DNA from: Bdellovibrio sp. NC01
GTDB taxonomy: Bacteria > Bdellovibrionota > Bdellovibrionia > Bdellovibrionales > Bdellovibrionaceae
Assembly (NCBI RefSeq): GCF_006874625.1
Contig: NZ_CP030034.1
Location: 2,046,001 to 2,110,000 of the forward strand
Reading direction: 5' to 3'
DNA length: 64,000 nucleotides
Made by a program: the position numbers and the translations under genes. Positions within the stretch are counted from its first letter, which is position 1. Each line of letters begins with the position of its first letter. Positions 47,032 through 55,484 of the stretch are shown here, in pieces. The notes beneath the pieces are model-generated. The model was given only the letters and a program-made list of their open reading frames with translations, had not been told where the DNA came from and did not search any database.

Positions 47032-47808
47032 TCAATCTGTAAGAAGGACTTGGAGAGTGCTGTACGGGGAGATAACCGTATACTCCGGAGCATTCCTAGA
47101 TTTTTCAGCATATCTCTCAGCACTTTTATTCAAAGCACTCCCCAATGCCTTCTTACCAGAAGTATCGAGGGAAGGTTCGTCGACGTAATTGCCGTACATA
47201 TTTTGTGATCTTGAGATGCTCGCGTCAGCGAAACCTGCAGCACCCGCTGCTAGGAATTCGGCTAAAAAGAATTTTCCTTCGTTTGTGTGATGTTCGCCTT
47301 CGACTAATGCATATCCAGAAATCGGATATGGGTCATGGTCTCTTGGGCTCACTAACTCTTTGAAGTTGATTGAGACTTTCTTTGAGTTCTTTTCTAGTGT
47401 TGCTTCACCAATAAGGACTGCGCCTTTTAGCCTTCCGGAAGTTACGACTACTCTTGCTGGGATTTTAGAATCTGGAAATGCAGTGATTTCTTCTCTGATT
47501 TCAGCTTCTAAAACATCGACTGGCTTCACACCTTTGATTTTTGCTATCAGCTTTTCTTTAGGCGTGATTTCACTCGAATCTTCTACTCGATAATTCGATT
47601 GAACTAAAATTTCGCTGTCGAGGTTCCCCAGCTGCGCTGAGGATGCAGAAGTGCGGAGCACTGGAGCTGGACTGCGCCCATGAATAACTTTTGATGGCGT
47701 CACAGTTGGTGACACGATTTCTTTTGGAGCGGTCACAGTCTGCACTGGCGCCTTGTAGAGTGACTCTCGCGCAAATGCGATCGACGTCAGAAAAATTATG
47801 ATACTCAC
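47032..47808 (-). CDS. VirB10/TraB-like (DotG-like) conjugal transfer protein
   Basis: The start is GTG, preceded by AGGAGGCGAGTA; it overlaps the VirB9 stop by 1 nt. The protein has 258 residues, short for VirB10 (about 380-480). An N-terminal hydrophobic signal is at 1-14. The core (about 107-180) fits the VirB10/DotG beta-barrel: SKIPARVVVTSGRLKGAVLIGEATLEKNSKKVSINFKELV, then ISGYALVEG. A final strand ISPYSTLQVLLTD is like the VirB10 end. It likely forms part of the T4SS outer-membrane core. Confidence 0.72.
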   Translation of the reverse strand: MSIIIFLTSIAFARESLYKAPVQTVTAPKEIVSPTVTPSKVIHGRSPAPVLRTSASSAQLGNLDSEILVQSNYRVEDSSEITPKEKLIAKIKGVKPVDVLEAEIREEITAFPDSKIPARVVVTSGRLKGAVLIGEATLEKNSKKVSINFKELVSPRDHDPYPISGYALVEGEHHTNEGKFFLAEFLAAGAAGFADASISRSQNMYGNYVDEPSLDTSGKKALGSALNKSAERYAEKSRNAPEYTVISPYSTLQVLLTD

Positions 47809-48395
47809 TACTCGCCTCCTAATTTTACTGACTCTATTAGTTTTGCATTAGTTTCTGATCGCCGCGTATTGCTTTCAGCAAGCCCTGTGGGCTGCGTGGC
47901 CATGGCGGGCGATCCGTAACTACCCCTGATCAAGACGTAGTCTTGATGCGAATTCCGAGAAGGAATTAGATCAAACACATACACGCGCTTCTCTATCCTT
48001 ACGATCATGTTTGTTGGTTCGGCGTTTTGGTATTTTAGGCGAAGTGTGATTTCTTTTGGGTTTGATGGTGAGATTTCGGCTTTGATGGAATTATTGTTCC
48101 CGACCTTCACTCCCCATACTGGAGCCGTAAATTCAACAGTTGAAACCAATCCAGCATGAAGATAAATTTTCTTCACTTGGGATAAGTCTTTGTTTATTGC
48201 ACTAATGCGATTTACTGCGCTTGCTCTAGAAATTTCGATGAGAAGTAAAATTGGCAAAATCAAGGCGCGAAGAAATGAGACGCGGAGGCTTACTGAAGGT
48301 AAGTAGCACAAGCCGACTGCCCGAGCAACGCCGAGTTTGGCATTTTGACAAGCATCAAATAGCAGCATCAGTGATGCTAGTAATTTCATAACCAT
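47808..48395 (-). CDS. VirB9/TraK-like conjugal transfer protein
   Basis: The protein has 195 residues. A hydrophobic signal segment (about 45-60, LILPILLLIEISRASA) is followed by the VirB9-like beta domain: VKKIYLHAGLVSTVEFTAPVWGVKVGNNNSIKAEIS, then NPKEITLRLKYQNAEPTNMIVRIEKRVYVFDLIP. The N-terminal 40 residues lie in the VirB8 gene (41-nt overlap) and no ribosome site is seen, so the real start may be inside. It likely forms the outer-membrane core with VirB10. Confidence 0.72.
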   Translation of the reverse strand: MVMKLLASLMLLFDACQNAKLGVARAVGLCYLPSVSLRVSFLRALILPILLLIEISRASAVNRISAINKDLSQVKKIYLHAGLVSTVEFTAPVWGVKVGNNNSIKAEISPSNPKEITLRLKYQNAEPTNMIVRIEKRVYVFDLIPSRNSHQDYVLIRGSYGSPAMATQPTGLAESNTRRSETNAKLIESVKLGGE

Positions 48396-48915
48396 ACGCG
48401 TTCGCTTCTGTTCGCTCAGTTTTACGATACTCGATATTCACCTTTAACTTTACTTGCTGGTCATTCATTCTGGCTTTGATCTTTAAAAGCAAAATCGCTT
48501 CAATCTTGAAGTTATCCACTCGATCAATGGAAAGAATCTCCACCGATTGACTTAACGGTGTCTTCTTTAAGTTTGCTCCTATCTGAGTGATCTTTTCGCG
48601 CTCTTCTTGCCAAAGTTCTTCACTGAACAAATCTGTAGCTAGCCGCATTCGTTCATTGTAGTTGACGTCGTTATAACCGTAATAAAGCTCAAAGAAGTTC
48701 TTAAAGAAGACTTTTAGTTCGTTTTGAATTAGTCGGTCTGATTGATTGGCAATAAGACGAGTTCCTGCTTCATCCATACCGATGACGATGATTTTTTCTT
48801 TTTTGCTTAGTCCCCAGGCGATACTTAAGAGTGCGCATACGCCTAAAGAGATAAGTGCAATCCAGTGTTTTATCTCTTCGCGCATTAATTTGCTTTTATA
48901 GATGAGCTTAATCAT
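48355..48915 (-). CDS. VirB8/TraE-like conjugal transfer protein
   Basis: The protein has 186 residues. A single N-terminal membrane segment (about 17-34) is followed by a periplasmic domain of VirB8/TraE type (FFKNFFELYYGYNDVNYNERMRLATDLFSEELWQEEREKI, then KLKVNIEYRKTERTEANAYGYEI). It overlaps VirB6 by 4 nt (ATGA) and is behind GAGGTAGCAGTAA. A bridge between inner membrane complex and core is the known family role. Confidence 0.8.
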   Translation of the reverse strand: MIKLIYKSKLMREEIKHWIALISLGVCALLSIAWGLSKKEKIIVIGMDEAGTRLIANQSDRLIQNELKVFFKNFFELYYGYNDVNYNERMRLATDLFSEELWQEEREKITQIGANLKKTPLSQSVEILSIDRVDNFKIEAILLLKIKARMNDQQVKLKVNIEYRKTERTEANAYGYEITSITDAAI

Positions 48916-49703
48916 TTACTGCTACCTCTGTCTTTCGAAGCTGACGTGCTCACAAACTTATTGAAGGCTTTTACTTTCATGTAAGTGCCCGTTGAAACAC
49001 CCACAATAGTTCCAAGCGCTCCGAGGGCGCTTGCTGCTGAGAAAGATGAGAAAAGAGAAATGCAAAATATGGGTGATAGAAATTGGAAGAACTTAATGAG
49101 ACTCCAGTACACCACTGTCCGAAATGGGGACTCAAAGAACTTAGGCCACATGCTAGCTCCTAGCGTTCCAAGTAAATTCCAGAGTATCGGCCACATTGAT
49201 GTGGCGAAGAGAATTTTAAAATAGGTACCTATGCCGCTTGATAATTTTAGAATGGTTGAACTAAAGATAACGATTGGAGCGATTGCAAGTAAAAGCCCTA
49301 TCATGATGGAGTAGCAGCTTTGCACAATGACGATAAGACTTATGTCACCGATCTTCTCCCATATTTGCATAATCACGTAGTCGCCTGACATGTATTCAAA
49401 GAACTTTTCAGAAGCTTCGTTGACTCCGGACATTTCCGGAGATCCGACTTTTGCGGCTATCTGGATCACAGTCTGCATGAGAAGTTTTACGAGCATTGGA
49501 AAAACATTTATAAGAGCGAAATACGCAATGACATCTTGAAAAAGACTTGCGTAGGCATCGACTCCTCTAAAGGTTACCTGATAAAAGACGGCACGCATAA
49601 GAAAACACACGGCAACTGATCCCGTGACCACCACTGAGACTTTAGAAAAAAGTTCTAGAGATCTTTCAAGAAGAAGTGAGTTGATTGGATCAAACGGGTT
49701 CAC
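48912..49703 (-). CDS. VirB6/TrbL-like inner-membrane transfer protein
   Basis: The start is GTG, overlapping the VirB5 stop by 4 nt (GTGA), with AAGGAAGC upstream. The protein has 263 residues with about six membrane segments (SVVVTGSVAVCFLMRAVF, AYFALINVFPMLVKLLM, SLIVIVQSCYSIMIGLLLAIAPIVIF and further). Length and layout fit VirB6-like or TraG-N-like components. The sequence itself is weakly conserved, so the label depends on position. Confidence 0.72.
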   Translation of the reverse strand: MNPFDPINSLLLERSLELFSKVSVVVTGSVAVCFLMRAVFYQVTFRGVDAYASLFQDVIAYFALINVFPMLVKLLMQTVIQIAAKVGSPEMSGVNEASEKFFEYMSGDYVIMQIWEKIGDISLIVIVQSCYSIMIGLLLAIAPIVIFSSTILKLSSGIGTYFKILFATSMWPILWNLLGTLGASMWPKFFESPFRTVVYWSLIKFFQFLSPIFCISLFSSFSAASALGALGTIVGVSTGTYMKVKAFNKFVSTSASKDRGSSK

Positions 49704-50359
49704 AGAATGCTTCCTTGAAATTCTGATCTCCTTCTACTCGATCCTTCTTCTTCTCTGATGGTTTCAAGGAAGTAGCTTCTGCGGTATCTAATTTCATTTT
49801 CGCGGATTGACTGCATGTACATGGATCTGCGCATTCTTTGTAGTTCGTCTAAGATCATGCCGTTTATTTTAAGTTGTTGAACGGAGTTCGCGATCATTCC
49901 GGCGCGCGGACGAAGTCCTGTTATTTCTGCGATACGTTTAGAGGCTGCGATCATGTTTTTAATTGCACGCAATTTTGCAGCCATAGAGTTTGCGCGTGTG
50001 AGATCTTCAGAAATCGCCGTGCGAATTTCTTCACGTGAGTATCTAAGGTCTCGAACTTTAGAGTTCAGATTTTCAAGATCAGTGACAGCTTTTTGTACTT
50101 CCGCTTCACTTGACGGTTCAATATCCAGTTCTTGCATGAGGTCCGTCAGCGCAAACCCCACATCAATCGCCTCATCTGCCCCACCTATTCCACCAAGTAT
50201 CCCCCCGAGGGAAGAGAGGCCGTGGGATAAAGTAGTTGGGTCAAAGGCGAAGGCTTTTGCTCCCGACAGTGCAACGGTTAGACTCACGGCCGAACAAATG
50301 CGGATCCACCAACAGCGGATGGATAACTGCTTTTCGAACTTATCTGAATCAATTAACAT
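49700..50359 (-). CDS. VirB5-like secreted helical protein
   Basis: The start at 50359 follows GAGGTAGCG; the longer frame to 50410 has no site. The protein has 219 residues. A signal peptide (ending AKAFA, about 38) precedes long helices (EAEVQKAVTDLENLNSKVRDLRYSREEIRTAISEDLTRANSMAAKLRAIKNM). A long helical secreted protein between VirB6 and a pilin cluster fits VirB5, which sits at the pilus tip. The function is inferred from position and shape. Confidence 0.62.
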   Translation of the reverse strand: MLIDSDKFEKQLSIRCWWIRICSAVSLTVALSGAKAFAFDPTTLSHGLSSLGGILGGIGGADEAIDVGFALTDLMQELDIEPSSEAEVQKAVTDLENLNSKVRDLRYSREEIRTAISEDLTRANSMAAKLRAIKNMIAASKRIAEITGLRPRAGMIANSVQQLKINGMILDELQRMRRSMYMQSIRENEIRYRRSYFLETIREEEGSSRRRSEFQGSIL

Positions 50360-50526
50360 CGCTACCTCGGAGTCTGCTTGAGCAAATTCCAGGCCGATGT
50401 AGTTGATCATAGAAGTGATTTAACCTCCGAAATCACAAAAGCAATCAACATAAGAACAACAAGATTTTGTTGAGAGCGGATACGATTGAATGTAACTTTA
50501 TAAAAACCAGGGGATTGGATAGTTCG

Positions 50527-51933
50527 ATGCCATTTTGTTTAACATTCATAGCTTTTTTATTATGTTCGACGTTAGGTTTCGCAGAGTCGCCAAAACTTGA
50601 AGATAACTTAATACCTTTAGGTAATTCATTTAGCCAGATCGCTGGAACCACAGTCGCTAATTGGATTAGGGGGGACCAAGCCCCAATGCCTCGCCTTTTA
50701 GATAACGTAAATAGCTTAATAAATCAGTGGACGCACGCAGCTACGACGCCGATGGAGGCGCAATATTTAAAAGAGATAACGGAAGGAAAGACACCCCAGA
50801 TTTCTACGTTCTTACTAGGCCAAGCCCGAGAACATCTGAGATTTACTACTCAGCTCGGTATCGAATCAAAGTCATTAAATAAGTATATAGATCAAATTCA
50901 GAACTCCAATTATATGCACCGATGCGAGATTGAGGTTACTGATGTTTGCAACAACAACACCGCCCTACTGTTCGGTGTGTACACTTCTGTAAAGCGAATT
51001 ACATGGATGGGGGTTTTATCAAATCCTGCAGAAGTTGACGCGATATTATCTCGACTAACGTTATTACTTTTACATCAAAAAACTTCGAACGAAAAAAGAG
51101 GACTCATATTTTTGCTATATTATCTTCACTCCAATGAATCTAATTTTTTGGAGAATTTTAGAATATTAAAAGATGGAAGCAAGAGCGAAGGCCCTATCGA
51201 CACCACATATTTAAATTCGCAATTTTCAGCCTCCCATCCTTTCGCAAATACGAATAGCTGGCGCATTTTGAGTGCCATTCTTAAAAACCTATCGAAGAAC
51301 AAAGCCGATGCTGATGACGCCCTGGCACAAAGTACAATAGAAAGAATGACCAAACTCATTGAGCCCAGCCTTAATGAAATGGAATACTGGAAAAAAAATA
51401 ATCTAGTATCTTATAACGGGCTCAACAGTTCAGAGCTATACGTGGACATCGAATTGATGGCCGAATACCTCAGATTTCGTGGTCAACTAACTAAAGCAGA
51501 GAGCCTTCGGATAATTCAAGGCAATCTTCGATCAACTCAGTCGGAGTTAATAAATAGTCCAACCGAACGATTTTTTTATAAATTATTTTGGGGATTTCCA
51601 ACAGATTATGGAACTTCCATTCATAAAGTTGGAATTTCTGTTCTAATTTATTTTTTAACTATCTGGCTTTTGTCTTACATATACTGGGGTAAGTTCACTA
51701 CCTACAGAAAACAAATATCAATCTTTGGCTTCAAAAAATCGCTACCTTTTATAAAACAGAACATCACCTCTGCACCATCGCGCTCGTTCGAAACCGCTGT
51801 TCTATTTATTACGATTAGAGATGACGATAAAATATCTAATAAGAAGCTTGTTAACTTTTTGCGGTTATCATCGACCTTTTTAATTACATGCGCACTTGCC
51901 TATTTAATTGCTTTCATCTCAAGATCATTCTAA
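50527..51933 (+). CDS. Exported two-TM protein, cargo gene inside the T4SS cluster
   Basis: The start at 50527 (MPFCLTFIAFLLCSTLGFA) gives a signal peptide and 468 residues; a frame from 50467 would lack it. The region after it is helical, with LERMT.. type helices. The C-terminal third has a membrane segment (about 365-390, ISVLIYFLTIWLLSYIYW) and a second at the end (about 440-468). It is on the opposite strand to the whole transfer operon, between VirB5 and VirB4, and its sequence looks more AT-rich. No family recognised. It could be exclusion or immunity cargo. Confidence 0.6.
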   Translation: MPFCLTFIAFLLCSTLGFAESPKLEDNLIPLGNSFSQIAGTTVANWIRGDQAPMPRLLDNVNSLINQWTHAATTPMEAQYLKEITEGKTPQISTFLLGQAREHLRFTTQLGIESKSLNKYIDQIQNSNYMHRCEIEVTDVCNNNTALLFGVYTSVKRITWMGVLSNPAEVDAILSRLTLLLLHQKTSNEKRGLIFLLYYLHSNESNFLENFRILKDGSKSEGPIDTTYLNSQFSASHPFANTNSWRILSAILKNLSKNKADADDALAQSTIERMTKLIEPSLNEMEYWKKNNLVSYNGLNSSELYVDIELMAEYLRFRGQLTKAESLRIIQGNLRSTQSELINSPTERFFYKLFWGFPTDYGTSIHKVGISVLIYFLTIWLLSYIYWGKFTTYRKQISIFGFKKSLPFIKQNITSAPSRSFETAVLFITIRDDDKISNKKLVNFLRLSSTFLITCALAYLIAFISRSF

Positions 51934-54084
51934 AGATAAGATCTTTATCGCCTGCTGTGTCGTTAACCCTGGCACAGCTTCCATCATTTTTCGCATCTTC
52001 TCTTTATCAGTCTTTGATGAGGTTCTTTCCCAGTATTCTTCACGCGACAACTTAATTACATGCTTGCGCATTCCTTCTTCGGTTTGAAGGGCTACTTCGG
52101 AATATTGACCTGGAATACTTTGAAGTCCGTTCAAGATCGGCTGATATTGCTCCTCCACATGCGCGGTCGCGCCAAAGAGGAATCTCTGCGATATGTTTTC
52201 AACTAATCCCATATCGCCCTCAACAATCAAATGATCCATCAATTGAGAAATTGGAATGACCGCGTGACCATATTTACGAAAGTTTGCTGCCGTGAACTTG
52301 ATGAGATCAAAACATTGTTTAATAAAAAATGGGACCTCATCTAGTACCAAAACTAGTCGGCGTCCGTCATTTGCCAGAACTTGCGAATTCACTTCAGCCA
52401 TTAGCGCAGCAAAACCTGCGACCGCAAACTCAGGGTCTGCTGCCTGAAAGATTTTGCTAAAGTTATAGTACTTCAGCCTACGGCTAGGATATGGTAGCGT
52501 CGTGGCGCGAACACTGGACTTACCCCAATCAGCTTCAGGCGCTACCACTCCTTCAGCACTGTTGCCAAAGGCAGAGCCATAAAGTCCACCGTTCGTCCAA
52601 CGCTTCAACAACCCAACCCTTGGGAAGGTTGGAGACTTCTCTACAAAATCGCTGATCGATGGGTTTTGAGGAACTGATTCGAAATAACTTCGCACGTGAC
52701 TTTCGATCTCTCCCCGCATTTCTTTGGTGAGATCCTTTTCCCCAATTTCTTGAATGAGAACACTTAAGAACTTTGAAGCGATCGCAATACGCTCAGACAA
52801 TGAAGCATTGTGCATCATTAAAGACTTTAACGGATTTAGATTTGAAGGCGTGTTTAGTTCAAATACGAACTCTTCACCTCCCAAAAGTTCACACTCTTTT
52901 GAATGAGAGCCTCCGACATCGATTTTGATCACATGAACTTCTGGTGCATTCAGAACTGCCGTTGTTAGAAGTCCAGTTAGAACTGATTTACCTCTGCCTG
53001 TTGGCCCCACAATTAATGCGTTGAACGAATTGAACAAAGGATTGAAAAGATCAAACTGGAAAAGCGTATTGTCTGAGCGGTGTAGTGTTAACACGCGATC
53101 CGATCTTAGAACTTCCACTTCGCGTGGAGCAAACAGAGGTAGTGACTGGACTAGCGCATCTTCATTTTCCAGAAGCGGCACATGAAGCCTGCTTCCCGGT
53201 AACGTGGCTGCGAAGCTTGGAAGAAGTCCGAAAGTTTCAATCATCGATTCACAGAAAAGACTTAAAGCTGATTGTGAGGTTCTTAAATCTTTAGATAACT
53301 CTTTCTGCGAGTCTCTACTAAGTACTAAAAGCGATTCAATTTCAAATAGTTGCATGCCACTTGTGAATGCGTCACTTTGAGCATCTTCCATTGATGCCTG
53401 CTGCAATCTTTCTTCAACTTTATGAGATCCTTCAAGTTGTTTACTCTTTCTATCAAGTAGTACTTTAGCTTTTGCCTCTCCTAACCTTTGAAATGAAACG
53501 ACGTACTTGAAAGGTTTTGGAAGTTTTAAAAGAGCTTTATTTAAATCGTGGAAATTAAATTCGGCGTGCGGGTTTTTGAGAATTCGAACCACGCCTGTTG
53601 ATTCAGTTGGACCTTCAAGAGACCTTTCACCAATCACTAGATCACCGGGAAAGGATTGAACCGTTTGAGCTTCGCTCAGTGGTTGAAGATCAAATCCTAG
53701 ACTTTTAAAGCTCTCAACAGTTGTTGTGAGCAGTTCAAAGAGGTTTTGCGGTCCTTGCTTTTTACGGAAGAGATTAAAAACAGGCGGATGTACTGAGATG
53801 AAAATTCTAGCTTCGTTTTGTACGAATCCAATTTCATTGATGGCTTTTGAGCGCGGTATATCCTCGTTTAAGTCGTTTCGTTCTTTTGATTCAAGTTCTA
53901 CGCGAACGATGATTGAGGGGTCTAGCGGCTTTAGAACCTGAACAAGTCTTTGATGAAATGAGCGAGCATCATCAATCTCGTAATCGCAGAATGGAGTTGT
54001 GAAACCAATAAACACAACTCCATCTGTGGTGACGGCAATCTGGAAGTTAAGATAATTTTCGAAATGACTAAAAACAGGAATCAT
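51925..54084 (-). CDS. virB4: VirB4/TraC-type conjugation ATPase
   Basis: The protein has 719 residues. N-terminal half: TraC/VirB4 N-domain with a long helical part. Walker A GPTGRGKSVLTGLL (about 358-371), Walker B RLVLVLDEVPFFI (about 572-584), then AHVEEQYQPIL and SQLMDHLIVEGD of the C-terminal ATPase core. It powers pilus building and substrate transfer. It overlaps VirB3 by 4 nt (ATGA) at the start; the 3' end overlaps the cargo gene's end by 9 bp. Confidence 0.93.
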   Translation of the reverse strand: MIPVFSHFENYLNFQIAVTTDGVVFIGFTTPFCDYEIDDARSFHQRLVQVLKPLDPSIIVRVELESKERNDLNEDIPRSKAINEIGFVQNEARIFISVHPPVFNLFRKKQGPQNLFELLTTTVESFKSLGFDLQPLSEAQTVQSFPGDLVIGERSLEGPTESTGVVRILKNPHAEFNFHDLNKALLKLPKPFKYVVSFQRLGEAKAKVLLDRKSKQLEGSHKVEERLQQASMEDAQSDAFTSGMQLFEIESLLVLSRDSQKELSKDLRTSQSALSLFCESMIETFGLLPSFAATLPGSRLHVPLLENEDALVQSLPLFAPREVEVLRSDRVLTLHRSDNTLFQFDLFNPLFNSFNALIVGPTGRGKSVLTGLLTTAVLNAPEVHVIKIDVGGSHSKECELLGGEEFVFELNTPSNLNPLKSLMMHNASLSERIAIASKFLSVLIQEIGEKDLTKEMRGEIESHVRSYFESVPQNPSISDFVEKSPTFPRVGLLKRWTNGGLYGSAFGNSAEGVVAPEADWGKSSVRATTLPYPSRRLKYYNFSKIFQAADPEFAVAGFAALMAEVNSQVLANDGRRLVLVLDEVPFFIKQCFDLIKFTAANFRKYGHAVIPISQLMDHLIVEGDMGLVENISQRFLFGATAHVEEQYQPILNGLQSIPGQYSEVALQTEEGMRKHVIKLSREEYWERTSSKTDKEKMRKMMEAVPGLTTQQAIKILSLE

Positions 54085-54344
54085 CTTTTATCCGTTGAGA
54101 CAGTGTTTGGAAGGATTGATTTACGAAGGTAATCGCGGATAGTTTTTGGACGACTTTTTAAGCGGATGTTCACCAAGAAAAGGAGTGCGATTCCAGCAAT
54201 TGGAAACGCTAGCAGCTCAAACCCAAATGGTTGCAAAAGAGAATTAGCTATGATGAGCGTATATGCAACGATAGCGAGGTCCCAAACAGATAGCCCTAGC
54301 CACCCAGAGCGTTCATTAAGGAGTCTGGCACTTCTATATTTCAT
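54081..54344 (-). CDS. VirB3/TraL-like pilus-assembly protein
   Basis: The start at 54344 gives 87 residues; AAGGAGT is 8 nt upstream, in the stem of a hairpin (54311-54364). Residues 22-40 and 43-58 are membrane segments (WDLAIVAYTLIIANSLL, AFPIAGIALLFLVNIRL), then a basic tail. Length and layout fit VirB3/TraL, which works with VirB4 next to it. A longer frame from 54386 would have another start but no ribosome site. Confidence 0.75.
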   Translation of the reverse strand: MKYRSARLLNERSGWLGLSVWDLAIVAYTLIIANSLLQPFGFELLAFPIAGIALLFLVNIRLKSRPKTIRDYLRKSILPNTVSTDKR

Positions 54345-54364
54345 TGCTAGACTCCTTAATGAAC
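54311..54364 (-). promoter_or_regulatory. Hairpin that holds the virB3 ribosome site
   Basis: Arms gttcattaaggagtct (54311-54326) and agactccttaatgaac (54349-54364) match over all 16 bases, with a 22-nt loop. On the minus strand the Shine-Dalgarno AAGGAGT of virB3 (54351-54357) is inside the stem and the AUG (54342-54344) in the loop, so the site is hidden when folded. The stop of the upstream 56-residue gene is in the loop too, so a ribosome reading that gene would open the stem. Confidence 0.75.
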
Positions 54365-54504
54365 TTAAATGTTGAAAAGATGCCATCTACTTTGTTGTTA
54401 GCTTCACATCTGTCCTCTGCGTATTGATACATACGCATGCGGGAAATGCGAAACTTCCGCCTCGTATCTGACACCTTTTGACCATTTATCAAATCAGTGC
54501 TCAT
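54334..54504 (-). CDS. 56-residue coupled protein between pilin and VirB3
   Basis: The ATG at 54504 overlaps the pilin stop by 4 nt (ATGA), and the TAG stop overlaps the VirB3 start by 11 nt. This tight fit supports it as real. The protein is basic and polar (KVSDTRRKFRISRMRMYQYAEDRCEANNKVDG) with no membrane segment. No family is recognised. It may work mainly as a leader that couples pilin and VirB3 translation through the hairpin. Confidence 0.6.
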   Translation of the reverse strand: MSTDLINGQKVSDTRRKFRISRMRMYQYAEDRCEANNKVDGIFSTFKFIKESSNEI

Positions 54505-54791
54505 AGAGAACTGCCTGTGATTGAGCTGAAGATTTTTAAGATAGCGGCCATGCCTAGGATTATCGTTGCGCCGATGCCGCCGTTGATGAGTAAGATGCGA
54601 CCCCATTGTCCGAGACCGATGCTATAAAGAATTCCTGCGATGGTGATACCAATGCCGACTGTTGCAATACCAATGCGGAGGAAGTAGGCTTGAGCGGACG
54701 TGCCCATTTCTACTGCGTCTCTCGCGAAGGCGATGTTTTCAATACTGATAAAGACGATTGCGGCGAATAGAATTAGATAAAGGTATTTCAC
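54501..54791 (-). CDS. VirB2/TraA-like pilin
   Basis: The protein has 96 residues. A signal segment (ending IAFARD, about 25) is followed by two membrane helices (about 34-60, 66-90) with FLRIGIATVGIGITIAGILYSIGLGQWGRILLING. This is the standard prepilin layout. It starts the cluster of VirB2, small gene, VirB3, VirB4. The pilin is the main unit of the conjugative pilus. Confidence 0.78.
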   Translation of the reverse strand: MKYLYLILFAAIVFISIENIAFARDAVEMGTSAQAYFLRIGIATVGIGITIAGILYSIGLGQWGRILLINGGIGATIILGMAAILKIFSSITGSSL

Positions 54792-54831
54792 GGATTAAGC
54801 CTCCGTGAGCCCTTTGTGCAAAGTTACGACC

Positions 54832-55143
54832 TTACATGCGGTGCTTTTTCAACCATTCCGCGTTCGCTTTCTGGACAGCGGCTTTGTCTCGAAGATTCAA
54901 GCCGCAGTGATTGCAAACTTTTGGGACGAAAGTGAAATTTCGTCTCGTGTCGTGTTTTTCACCTGTTCGAAAAACAAGTTTCCCTCCACACCTTGGACAC
55001 CTGATCGCCCAACGCATAAACACGAGCGAACAACCACCTAACATAGCTAGCAAAACGAATATTTCATTTCTAAGATTAATGAAAGGTAGTGCCATTCCTA
55101 TGAAACTCAGCCCGATTAATATGTTATAGATGCGATACTTCAT
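54832..55143 (-). CDS. Membrane protein with C-terminal zinc ribbon (copy 2)
   Basis: The protein has 103 residues. Two membrane segments (about 7-25, 28-45) are followed by a zinc ribbon CPRCGG...(23-24 residues)...CNHCGLNLRDKAA. The next gene upstream (55160-55426) has the same plan, so the pair is a tandem duplication. Function unknown; zinc-ribbon membrane proteins may be adaptors of the secretion complex. Confidence 0.62.
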   Translation of the reverse strand: MKYRIYNILIGLSFIGMALPFINLRNEIFVLLAMLGGCSLVFMRWAIRCPRCGGKLVFRTGEKHDTRRNFTFVPKVCNHCGLNLRDKAAVQKANAEWLKKHRM

Positions 55144-55159
55144 ATCGAAGTCCTATTGT

Positions 55160-55426
55160 TTATCTTAAATTAACTCCACAGTTATCGCAGACCTTAGGAA
55201 TAAACCAATATCCTACACGAACACCCCAAATTTGTTTTTTCTTTTGCATAATCTTCCAACCACACTTTGGACATCTTAGCCGCCAAGGAAAGAAAATTCT
55301 GCAAATGCCAGACGCAATAAAGAGAAATATGAACCAACCATTATAAGGATCAAAGAAAAATGGAATGGCCGCAGCAACGCTCAGAAAAATTAGAAAATTA
55401 TAGAACCAGTATTTGACCGGCCTCAT
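55160..55426 (-). CDS. Membrane protein with C-terminal zinc ribbon (copy 1)
   Basis: The protein has 88 residues: two membrane segments (about 8-24, 30-45), then CPKCGW...VCDNCGVNLR. It is a paralogue of the next gene downstream, 16 bp away; both share WxLRCPxCG and FIPKVCxxCGxNLR. It is the first of the minus-strand transfer run. Confidence 0.6.
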   Translation of the reverse strand: MRPVKYWFYNFLIFLSVAAAIPFFFDPYNGWFIFLFIASGICRIFFPWRLRCPKCGWKIMQKKKQIWGVRVGYWFIPKVCDNCGVNLR

Positions 55427-55484
55427 TGCAATCCTCGACCATTCATGAATTGAAATATAAACATCAGCAATTATACTTTGAAAG

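Noticed and set aside
46801-47208. Plus-strand frame of 135 codons starting next to the metallopeptidase start
   Set aside because: It runs antisense into the VirB10 gene, with no ribosome site; the first half is odd but no family supports it.
54345-54386. Longer VirB3 start at 54386
   Set aside because: It has no ribosome site; the ATG at 54344 has AAGGAGT at ideal distance and leaves room for the coupled 56-residue gene.
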